Shown: in pieces, positions 8,310 to 15,852 of the stretch
Numbering within the stretch: the stretch's first letter is position 1
Layout: each line of letters opens with the position of its first letter
Assembly: GCA_015075625.1 (NCBI GenBank)
Contig: JABTTZ010000001.1
Location: forward strand, 1,674,001 to 1,738,000
Length of the DNA stretch: 64,000 nucleotides
Direction of reading: 5' to 3'
Source: Anaerolineales bacterium
GTDB lineage: Bacteria; Chloroflexota; Anaerolineae; Aggregatilineales; UBA2796
Translations under genes and position numbers: made by a program
Notes under the pieces: generated by a model
Seen by the model: the letters and a program-made list of their open reading frames with translations, nothing else
The model's database searches: none
Told to the model about the DNA's origin: nothing

Positions 8310-9720
8310 GCGCGGGGTTAAAACACCCGCGCTAGGACTAATCACCCCGTTGGGGCTTAAACCAGAATACAGGATGCGCCTTTGCCTTCAAGCCCCGTAG
8401 GGGGGCGCGGGGTTAAAACACCCGCGCTAGGACTAACCGCCCCGTTGGGGCTTAACACGGACGCGGGGGGAATTGCCTTTCTCTGTTTTCAGCCCCGCCC
8501 CTAAAGGGCGGGGTGGTCAGCCTTAGCCCGCTGCTTTAGCGGCGGGCGATCATGGGTGGACGGGGCGGGGGGAAACACAAGGCGCGGGGTTAAAACACCC
8601 GCGCTAGGACTAACCGCCCCGTTGGGGCTTAAACCAGAATACAGGATGCGCCTTTGCCTTCAAGCCCCGTAGGGAGGCGCGGGGTTAAAACACCCGCGCT
8701 AGGCGTGATCACCCCGTTGGGGCTTAACACGGACGCGGGGAATTGCCTTTCTCTGTTTTCAGCCCGCCCCAAAGGGCGGGTGGTCAACTCTTAGCCCGCT
8801 GCTTTGGCCCGCCGCTTTCAGCGGCGGGCGATCGCGGGTAAACACGGACGCGGGGAATTGCCTTTCTGTTTTCAGCCCCGCCCCAAAGGGCGGTGGTCAG
8901 CCTTAGCCCGCTGCTTTGGCGGCGGGCGATCGTGGGTGGACGGGGCGGGGAAACACAAGGCGCGGGGTTAAAACACCCGCGCTAGGACTAATCACCCCGT
9001 TGGGGCTTAACACGGACGCGGGGGGAATTGCCTTTCTCTGTTTTCAGCCCCGCCCTAAAGGGCGGGGTGGTCAACCTTAGCCCGCTGCTTTAGCGGCGGG
9101 CGATCATGGATGGACGGGGCGGGGGGAAACACAAGGCGCGGGGTTAAAACACCCGCGCTAGGACTAACCGCCCCGTTGGGGCTTAAACCAGATACAGGAT
9201 GCGCCTTTGCCTTCAAGCCCCGTAGGGAGGCGCGGGGTTAAAACACCCGCGCTAGGCATGATCACCCCGTTGGGGCTTAACACGGACGCGGGGGGAATTG
9301 CCTTTCTCTGTTTTCAGCCCCGCCCTAAAGGGCGGGGTGGTCAACCTTAGCCCGCTGCTTTAGCGGCGGGCGATCATGGGTGGACGGGGCGGGGGGAAAC
9401 ACAAGGCGCGGGGTTAAAACACCGCGCGCTGGGACTAATCACCCCGTTGGGGCTTAACACGGACGCGGGGGGTTGCCTTTCCCCTGTTTTCAGCCCGCCC
9501 CTAAAGGGCGGGGTGGTCAGCCTTAGCCCGCTGCTTTAGCGGCGGGCGATCATGGATGGACGGGGCGGGGGGAAACACAAGGCGCGGGGTTAAAACACCC
9601 GCGCTAGGAATAACCGCCCCGTTGGGGCTTAACACGGACGCGGGGAATTGCCTTTCTGTTTTCAGCCCCCTAAAGGGCGGGTGGTCAGCCTTAGCCCGCT
9701 GCTTTAGCGGCGGGCGTCGG
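8310..9720. repeat. Long decayed REP array (about 1.4 kb, no gene)
   Basis: At least eight repeats of the A-B-core-B'-C composite follow one another. Two cores alternate: one with CCAGAATACAGGATGCG and one with CACGGACGCGGGG plus GGAATTGCC. Several units carry small deletions (for example near 8755-8830 and 9640-9700), so the array is decaying. Reading frames here are only REP translations. Confidence 0.9.
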
Positions 9721-9762
9721 GGTGCGGCAGATGCAAGCGGGCGCACGCCTCCCCCCCTCCCA

Positions 9763-10443
9763 GTTTCAGTACCCTCAACGGGCTGGATGTGGTTGCAACT
9801 GGTTGGGCATCCATCAGCAGCTTGTCTAAGCCGTTTCAGTACCCTCAACGGGCTGGATGTGGTTGCAACTGTCAGCCCGCGTGTTCTACTTCCTCGCCCA
9901 CCATTGTTTCAGTACCCTCAACGGGCTGGATGTGGTTGCAACGCCTAGCTGAAAACGCGCAACTGGCAAACGCGCAGTTTCAGTACCCTCAACGGGCTGG
10001 ATGTGGTTGCAACAGCGCAGCAGGGGGCAAGGGTGGTTGTCATTGACAAGTTTCAGTACCCTCAACGGGCTGGATGTGGTTGCAACCTCTTGAACACCGT
10101 CCCGAACCCCAACTTCAATGTTTCAGTACCCTCAACGGGCTGGATGTGGTTGCAACCGATAGCCACATAGACGATTGCCCCTATACCAAACAGTTTCAGT
10201 ACCCTCAACGGGCTGGATGTGGTTGCAACTTGAAGGCACAAGACAAGGTGAACGTTGACCAAGGTTTCAGTACCCTCAACGGGCTGGATGTGGTTGCAAC
10301 AAGGTAAAGGGAGGGGGAGGGGCATGAACCCTCACTTGTTTCAGTACCCTCAACGGGCTGGATGTGTTGCAACCCGTCTCCGCACGCATCTTGAACGTCA
10401 CCCCGTGTTTCAGTACCCTCAACGGGCTGGATGTGGTTGCAAC
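9763..10443 (-). CRISPR. CRISPR array 1: ten 37-nt repeats, nine spacers
   Basis: Repeats start at 9763, 9833, 9906, 9977, 10050, 10120, 10193, 10264, 10338 and 10407. Each reads GTTTCAGTACCCTCAACGGG followed by CTGGATGTGGTTGCAAC; the repeat at 10338 lacks one G (36 nt). Spacers are 33-37 nt. On the minus strand the repeat begins GTTGCAACC and ends GGTACTGAAAC, the usual form of a repeat 3' end, and the conserved leader lies on the right, so transcription runs leftward and the newest spacers are near 10400. No cas gene is in the window. Confidence 0.97.
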
Positions 10444-10765
10444 CGCCCCTCATTCAAACGCCTCACGGGGTGCAAATGACCTTTGGGATCATTTTCGTTC
10501 AAATTTGGGCGTTCCTCGATAGCGATCATCATACACCCTATTCCAAAATGTCAAGCAATTTGTCCCGATTTTCGAAAGTCGATCCCTGTCAAAACCCGCC
10601 GAGTTGCGACGGGCTTTCGGCGGGAGTTGCGAAAGCCGCTCCATGCACAGGGATGGGTAAATTCAAGGAAAGTCCCTTCAAGAAAGAGTATGTCTACCCG
10701 ACGATCAGCGCTCTATAAAACGGTATGTCGGAGAGGACTTGCGAAATACCCCGAAAACGCCCTGT
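10444..10765 (-). promoter_or_regulatory. CRISPR leader of array 1
   Basis: About 320 bases match the flank of array 2 (41277-41600). The minus strand holds a promoter with TTGACA (10549-10554) and TATGAT (10528-10533). The spacer is 15 nt here because one A is missing compared with 16 nt in array 2. A hairpin at 10474-10495 (AAATGACC and GATCATTT arms) lies about 30-50 bases from the first repeat. No gene is seen in this stretch. Confidence 0.8.
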
Positions 10766-10789
10766 TTTTCCTTTGCGGGGTGGGAGATA

Positions 10790-10972
10790 CGCGCGGGGTT
10801 AAAACGCCCGCGCTAGGATTAATCACCCGTTGGGGCTTAAGACGCAAGATGGGTGCGACGCATGGATTCCCCCTCTCTCCTTGTGGGAGAGGGGGCTAGG
10901 GGGTGAGGGTTTCCAAGCCCCGTCCTTTAGGGCGGGGCGGTTAACCTTAGCCCGCTGGGTTACCCTCGGGCG
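10790..10972. repeat. REP unit, modules A, B, F, B' and a modified C that enters the next gene
   Basis: Module A at 10792 and B are followed by a C-rich hairpin (CCCCCTCTCTCC / GGGAGAGGGGG, about 10869-10896), B' and a C module whose loop was rewritten to GAGGGTAACCC. The modified C module supplies the last codons and stop of the neighbouring gene. Confidence 0.75.
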
Positions 10973-11384
10973 CACCCTCCCGCAGCCAGCGCAGGGCGTC
11001 TTCCTCGGCGGTGAAAAAGTGGATGTGCCAGTTGGCATAGGGACGGCGCTTGAAAAACGACGCCAAAAGCGCTGCCACCGCGTCGTTCGTCAGCAAGATG
11101 GCGCCGCGCCCATCGGTCACGGGGAGGTAGCGCATCTGCCGCAGAACGCGGATCACTTTGTCCGTTGCATAGGGCGTCACCCGTTCCGCCCCGCGTATAT
11201 CGTGCAGGTAGCGCAGCCGCCGTCCGGGTCGCCACGCGGACATCACCTTGTGGCAATCGGCAAACCACGTATCGAGCGTCTCGCGGCGGGCGTCTAAGAG
11301 GCGCATAGCGACGACCTCACCGGGGAGGCGTTCGCGGCGGTAGCCGGCGTGGGCAATGACAGTACGGGGGGGAAACGTGTTCAT
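10947..11384 (-). CDS. Small STAS/SpoIIAA-like domain protein
   Basis: A 145-residue cytoplasmic protein. The pattern of alternating strands and helices, the segment LRYLHDIRGAERVTPYATDK and the end FFTAEEDALRWLREG resemble SpoIIAA-like/STAS-fold proteins common in Chloroflexota; this is a fold-level guess. Its ATG lies directly after element E1, with GAGGG about 10 bases upstream as ribosome site, so E1 probably supplies both promoter and translation start. The last residues (PEGNPAG) and the TAA stop are encoded by a modified REP C module. The next gene, on the other strand, is a Ser/Thr kinase, so a signalling role is possible but not shown. Confidence 0.6.
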   Translation of the reverse strand: MNTFPPRTVIAHAGYRRERLPGEVVAMRLLDARRETLDTWFADCHKVMSAWRPGRRLRYLHDIRGAERVTPYATDKVIRVLRQMRYLPVTDGRGAILLTNDAVAALLASFFKRRPYANWHIHFFTAEEDALRWLREGAPEGNPAG

Positions 11385-11385
11385 A

Positions 11386-11550
11386 GTGCAGTACCCTCAC
11401 TGGTTGGGTTGCAACCAGCCTTCTTACAAGAAGGGCGAGCGTCGTTCGTTTACCCCTTAGATTACCACCGCCTAGCCCATCGGTAAGTCTATCGTGATAA
11501 GCGGAGCCGTCAACCACTAAGGGGTCAATCTCCTTGAAAAATGCTGTAGG
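11386..11550 (-). promoter_or_regulatory. Element E1: promoter and 5' UTR cassette with a CRISPR-repeat-like end
   Basis: Read on the minus strand, it has TTGACG (11508-11513), a 16-nt spacer, TAGACT (11486-11491), a UTR hairpin around CCTTCTTACAAGAAGG, then GGTTGCAACC and TGAGGGTACTG, ending a few bases before the ATG at 11384. Three more copies lie at 58892, 62003 and 62399. Its last 33 bases match the CRISPR repeat in the blocks GTTGCAACC, CCAG and TGAGGGTACTG. Confidence 0.75.
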
Positions 11551-11619
11551 TCAAAGTATAGCACAGACGGTACAATCAACGGTACACCTTGCCGCACACA
11601 GCGGAGACCACCAACACCT

Positions 11620-13836
11620 ATGACAACCTTAACCGACCTCATTGGAAAACAGATCGGCAATTATCAGATCGTTAGCTCACTTGGGGCAGGCGGGATGGCG
11701 GCGGTCTTTTTGGCACGCCAACTCACCATCGAGCGCAACGTTGCCCTAAAGGTGATGAAACCAGCCCTGACCGACTCGGCGCAGGGGACTGATTTTGTCC
11801 AACGCTTCATCCGTGAGGCGAACACGATTGCCCAATTGGATCACCCGCATATTGTGAAACTCTTTGATTTTGGGCAGCACGAGGACATGTTCTACCTCGT
11901 TATGCAGCTTGTGCGCGGCGGGACGCTGAGCAAGGCACTTCAGGAATCAGCCGTTCCCGATGCGCAAATCGCCCGTTGGCTGAATCAGATTGCCAGCGCC
12001 CTGGATTATGCACACGGACGGGGAATCATTCACCGCGATCTGAAACCGCAGAATGTCCTCCTTGACGAATCGGGCAACGCCATCCTCACCGATTTCGGCA
12101 TCGCCCGTCTGGTGGAAAACAAAGAGGCAAGCCAACTGACCCAGACAGGAGCGATTATAGGCACGCCCGCTTACATGTCGCCGGAGCAGTGGCAGGCGCG
12201 TCCCATCGACGCCCGCTCCGACCTGTATTCCCTCGGCGTCATGGTCTACGAAATGCTGGCGCGGCGCGTCCCCTTTGATACGGATACGCCCTACCAAATG
12301 ATGTTCAAGCACGTCCACGAACCGCCGCCGCCCCTTCGCGCCTTACGCCCTGATTTACCCCCCAGTGTGGAGGCTGTTCTAAACAAGGCGCTGGCGAAAG
12401 AGCCAAAGGAACGCTTTCAATCTGGGGAGTCCTTCGCGGGCGCATTCGATATAGCGCTGAGCGGGCAAACGCCCTGGCAGATTGCCGCTGACAAGCCAAC
12501 CTCAACGGCGCCCGCTCTTGCCATGCCAAGCGCGGTGCGGCAGGAAAGCCCAACGGCTGTCCCTTCACAATCCGCCCCCGCCCGACGGGGGAGCGGTATG
12601 CTGATCGCCGGAGTCGCCGTCCTCATCGTGCTGTTTGTGGCAATCGTGGCGCTCTTAAGCGGACGGGGGAACGGCGACAGCCCCACCACCGACAGCGCCG
12701 CGCTGACCCTGACGGCGAGCGAGGTCGCCCGCCTTGCCGCCATCCTCAGCGCCACCGTCCCCCCCCCGACGACGCCCACCGCGACGGCGACCTTCACCGC
12801 CACCGCCACCGGGACATTCACCGCGACGGCAACCTTCACGGCAGCGGCGACCGCTACCGAAACGTTCACCGCCACCCCGTCGGAGACGCCCGACGCCCGC
12901 CTGATTGCCCAAGTGACCTTTAGCGCCATCCAAACGGCAACGGCGACACTCTGGACAGCCACCCCCACCCCCGACGTGCCAGCCACCATCGGCGCAGAGC
13001 TGACCGCCCTCGCCGTTGCCTCTTTCACAAAAACGCCGACACCCACCGACACCGCGACGGCGACCTTCACCGCGACGGCGCCGCCCACCCTGACGCCGCT
13101 CCCCACCCTCACGCTCCTGCCAAGTGCCACGCCCGCCGCCGTCGTCATGCGCAACAACGACTGGCTGCCGCGCGGCAGCCTCTTTGACGGCGTGGAGATG
13201 GTGCTTGTTCCGGCGGGCTGTTTCCAGATGGGCTACCCGGACGATGCGCAGACCTCACCGACGAGCCAAGTGTGCTTTGATCAGGATTATTGGATTGACC
13301 GCTACGAAGTGACGAATGAGCAGTTCAGCCGTTTGAACGGGGCAGCCGTCAACCGCACCAGCTACCCCGACCAACCTTTCTTCCCCCGTGTGAACATCTC
13401 GTGGTTCGAGGCACGGACGTTCTGCCTCCAGCGCGGCGGACGCTTGCCCACCGAGGCAGAGTGGGAATATGCTGCCCGCGGTCCCGATAATTTGCTTTTC
13501 CCCTGGGGGAACGACTATGGGCGGAGCTACCTAATCGCCAATTCGCCGCGCCCCTCGGCGGTGGGATCGCGCCCGAAGGGAATGTCGTGGGTGGGCGCCT
13601 ATGACCTGAGCGGGAATGTGTGGGAGTGGGTGAATTCGATCTTGCGCCCCTACCCTTATGATCCCACCGATGGGCGCGAGGGGCTGGAACTGCGTCCGGG
13701 CGAGGAACGGGTGGCGCGGGGCGGATCATACAACTTCAGCAGTTCGATTGATCTGCGCGGGAGTTCCCGAAACGATATTGATCCTACCCGCACGGACAGT
13801 GTGTACGGCGGGTTTCGCTGTGTGCGGGGGAGTTAA
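11620..13836 (+). CDS. Transmembrane Ser/Thr protein kinase fused to an FGE-sulfatase-like domain
   Basis: 738 residues. The cytoplasmic kinase (about 14-280) has the Gly loop LGAGGMAAV (21-29), Lys44, HRDLKPQN (138-145, Asp140) and DFG (158-160), followed by GTPAYMSPEQ. A membrane segment spans 327-347. A Thr/Ala/Pro-rich linker (about 355-510) leads to a C-terminal formylglycine-generating-enzyme-like domain (about 518-738: MVLVPAGCFQMG, RLPTEAEWEYAARG, LSGNVWEW, GGFRCVRG). In true FGE the catalytic site uses two Cys five residues apart near the C-terminus; here only the FRC cysteine is present, so it is probably a ligand-binding C-type-lectin-like fold and not an oxidase. It probably senses an outside signal. 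Confidence 0.92.
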   Translation: MTTLTDLIGKQIGNYQIVSSLGAGGMAAVFLARQLTIERNVALKVMKPALTDSAQGTDFVQRFIREANTIAQLDHPHIVKLFDFGQHEDMFYLVMQLVRGGTLSKALQESAVPDAQIARWLNQIASALDYAHGRGIIHRDLKPQNVLLDESGNAILTDFGIARLVENKEASQLTQTGAIIGTPAYMSPEQWQARPIDARSDLYSLGVMVYEMLARRVPFDTDTPYQMMFKHVHEPPPPLRALRPDLPPSVEAVLNKALAKEPKERFQSGESFAGAFDIALSGQTPWQIAADKPTSTAPALAMPSAVRQESPTAVPSQSAPARRGSGMLIAGVAVLIVLFVAIVALLSGRGNGDSPTTDSAALTLTASEVARLAAILSATVPPPTTPTATATFTATATGTFTATATFTAAATATETFTATPSETPDARLIAQVTFSAIQTATATLWTATPTPDVPATIGAELTALAVASFTKTPTPTDTATATFTATAPPTLTPLPTLTLLPSATPAAVVMRNNDWLPRGSLFDGVEMVLVPAGCFQMGYPDDAQTSPTSQVCFDQDYWIDRYEVTNEQFSRLNGAAVNRTSYPDQPFFPRVNISWFEARTFCLQRGGRLPTEAEWEYAARGPDNLLFPWGNDYGRSYLIANSPRPSAVGSRPKGMSWVGAYDLSGNVWEWVNSILRPYPYDPTDGREGLELRPGEERVARGGSYNFSSSIDLRGSSRNDIDPTRTDSVYGGFRCVRGS

Positions 13837-14651
13837 CCGATAGCCTTATAGGGGGAGGGCATTTTTCGCGCCACAACGAGGAAATAGGCTGCCCCCTCAG
13901 TCGATTCGGTGATCAGTGTATCCGCCATATCGAGGGCGGGAATACCGCGCACACGCCCTAGCCATGTATAGAAGGCTGGCGGCAGCCACGCCCGCAGCCA
14001 GCGCCGTGCATATGCCCCCCACGCAATGCGGGTGTCCTTTACGATGCTTCCTCGCTCTGTTGGGGCGGGCGGCGGGGGGATACGCGCCGAACGGCGCATC
14101 CCGTACATCTGGTCGATGCGCCAACCGGTTTCGCTCAGCAGCGTTCGGAGTTCATCTTCCAGCGGTTCAAAGGTGTGGTAGGGGCTGAAGGGCGTCGCGC
14201 TGTTAGGGCTGGCGATGGCGCGGTTCGGCGTGGAGAGGATGAACACCCCATCTGCCACCAGCACACGGCGTGCCTCAGCAAGGAAGGCGTGCGGGGTGGG
14301 GAGGTGTTCTAGCGTCTCAAAGGAAACAACCACCTCCCGCGATTCCGCCGCAAGGGGGAGATGTGCAGCGTCCCCCTGAGCGAGGGTCAGCCCCTTCCAG
14401 CGTCCCGCCGCATAGCGCAGCGCCGCCGCACTAAGATCAAGGGAGAGGACGTTCCGCGCCCCGCCGCGCCACAAAAGCGCCGATCCGTAACCCGTTCCAC
14501 AGGCAATATCGAGAACCTCTTTTTGCCACACCCACGTTTGGGCAAAAAGATAGCGGCGGACGTGATCGAAATACTGAACAGTGTCCGCCTCTAGCTCAGG
14601 GACAAGGCGTTCGTTCAAAAAAGCGCGGGTCAGGCGGCGGGAAGATGCCAT
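13833..14651 (-). CDS. Class I SAM-dependent methyltransferase
   Basis: 272 residues with the SAM-binding block VLDIACGTGYGSALL, the acidic residue after the second strand (LSLDLS), DAAHLPL and VVSFETLEHL, typical of the Methyltransf_11/UbiE-COQ5 type. The acceptor cannot be predicted; the C-terminal part (about 180-270) has no familiar motif. The gene ends 4 bases inside the 3' end of the kinase gene on the other strand, so the two converge tail to tail. It is otherwise alone. Confidence 0.85.
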   Translation of the reverse strand: MASSRRLTRAFLNERLVPELEADTVQYFDHVRRYLFAQTWVWQKEVLDIACGTGYGSALLWRGGARNVLSLDLSAAALRYAAGRWKGLTLAQGDAAHLPLAAESREVVVSFETLEHLPTPHAFLAEARRVLVADGVFILSTPNRAIASPNSATPFSPYHTFEPLEDELRTLLSETGWRIDQMYGMRRSARIPPPPAPTERGSIVKDTRIAWGAYARRWLRAWLPPAFYTWLGRVRGIPALDMADTLITESTEGAAYFLVVARKMPSPYKAIG

Positions 14652-14694
14652 AAGGGGTGTCCTGTCATTCTGTGGTTGGTGTGGCAGGGGCGCA

Positions 14695-14736
14695 CATGGA
14701 CGCCCCAGGGGGCGTCCCTACGAAACCCTACGCTGG
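14695..14736. repeat. REP module D (GGACGC hairpin)
   Basis: The short hairpin GGACGCCCC-AGG-GGGCGTCC followed by CTACG recurs at 16757, 27121, 31527, 39590, 43563, 56345, 58502 and 62330. Confidence 0.6.
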
Positions 14737-15456
14737 TTAAGGTGCTTTCGTCGCCTCGGCGGTGGCGGCTGGCTCAGGGGTGGCTTCGGCAGTCGCAGCC
14801 GGGGCGCTGGTTGCCTCGTCGGTGGCAGCCGGGGCGCTGGTCGCTTCGCCCGTTGCCGCCGGGGCGCTCGTCGCCTCGCCCGTTGCCGAGAGGGGCGGTT
14901 GGGTCGCCTCGCCAGTGGCGGCGGGATCAGCCTCTTGGGTGGCGGCGGGGGTGGCATCGACGCTTGGCGCGGCGACGCCGCTAAACGGCACACCGTACCA
15001 GGTGATGTAGGTGAGAATGCCCAACGTCGCGGCGATCAGCCAACACGCCAATGTCAGACGCATCGCCGGCTTGATCGGCTCAAAACGAAGTGCCTTCGGC
15101 AGTTGGTACTCAAACCACATCCGAATGACGAGGATCGTCCCCAAAATCTGCGCCAGCCCCCCGAAAAAGAGATGAACGGTGGGGGTCAGAAAAAACGGCT
15201 GTCCCAATTTTTCGGGAATGCTTGGGCGGACGTAGTTGGAATAAGAGATCGCCATAATCAGCCCGATCAGCACCCAATTGACAATGACGATGGTCGTCAT
15301 GATGAATTTGTGGTGTGGGACGAACATCTTCCGGCGGGCGAAGATGAAGCCGATGATCATGCCAGGAACAATCAGTAAAATGTAGGCAACAACGGTTAAA
15401 TCAGCGCCGAGGCGTGCGGTTGTGCCGAGAAATCCGGCAGCGGAGCGAAAATCCAT
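14737..15456 (-). CDS. Four/five-span membrane protein with an Ala-Thr repeat tail
   Basis: 239 residues. Membrane segments lie at about 20-40, 52-70, 90-112 and 135-155; the histidines in FVPHHKFIM and PTVHLFFGG sit at helix ends, as in DUF420-like or heme-associated membrane proteins, but I cannot assign a family firmly. From about residue 168 the protein is a low-complexity tail built on ATGEATSAPA-type repeats (Ala, Thr, Glu, Pro), which would lie outside the membrane. The tail DNA is a direct-repeat tract likely to vary in length between strains. No operon partner is visible. Confidence 0.6.
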   Translation of the reverse strand: MDFRSAAGFLGTTARLGADLTVVAYILLIVPGMIIGFIFARRKMFVPHHKFIMTTIVIVNWVLIGLIMAISYSNYVRPSIPEKLGQPFFLTPTVHLFFGGLAQILGTILVIRMWFEYQLPKALRFEPIKPAMRLTLACWLIAATLGILTYITWYGVPFSGVAAPSVDATPAATQEADPAATGEATQPPLSATGEATSAPAATGEATSAPAATDEATSAPAATAEATPEPAATAEATKAP

Positions 15457-15852
15457 GAGCGCGTCCCCTCCCTTTGTCAGTTTGTGAGATGAGCTTGTCA
15501 GCCTTGCTCTTTTTCACGGTCAGGCTGAATGATAGTGTGCCTACCGGATTTACGCAATTCACCGCCCTATTCACCTATGTCGGTGGGGCGACACTCGCTC
15601 ATAAGCGATGGCAATAGCCCTCTCAGCCCCCCTGCCCCCTTCTCTCCCACATCGTAGGAGAGAAGGGGGCTTACGGTGTGGGGGCGGTCTACCCCTCCGA
15701 ATCTCGATTCGCCCTTTGCTCGCCTGTGGAAGAAGCGGGTACACACCGAAAGCGGATCGCATGGGGATGAGCGTAAAGGCTGCTGTCGCCCCCTCAAATC
15801 CACCTATGCGGGTGGGGCATAGCGCGGCGGGCAAGGGGGGGCAGCGTGCAGA
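15457..15852. other. Intergenic region with a C-rich hairpin and an 18-nt near-direct repeat
   Basis: No gene is supported. A perfect 14-bp hairpin lies at 15634-15670 (GCCCCCTTCTCTCC arm, 9-base loop), a member of the F module family. Two 18-base copies (CACCTATG, two variable bases, GGTGGGGC) at 15572-15589 and 15801-15818 bracket a 211-base segment of unknown nature. Confidence 0.5.

Noticed and set aside
7113-8321. 402-residue frame antisense to the SGNH protein
   Set aside because: The opposite frame carries GDS, GTND and DGVH motifs and a strong ribosome site; this frame shows no family features.
8310-9720. Integron attC array
   Set aside because: There are no cassette genes between the hairpins and no integrase; the units are REP composites.
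9789-10479. Open reading frames across CRISPR array 1 (and likewise 40658-41428) with repeated peptides such as FQYPQRAGCGCN
   Set aside because: They are translations of the CRISPR repeat; the periodic peptide only mirrors the 37-nt repeat.
11386-11550. Riboswitch or tRNA-like element for the E copies
   Set aside because: No known riboswitch core or tRNA cloverleaf was recognised; a promoter, a hairpin and a repeat-like end explain what is conserved.
12417-13157. Val/Ala-rich frame antisense to the kinase linker
   Set aside because: It mirrors the Thr/Ala-rich linker repeats of the kinase gene.
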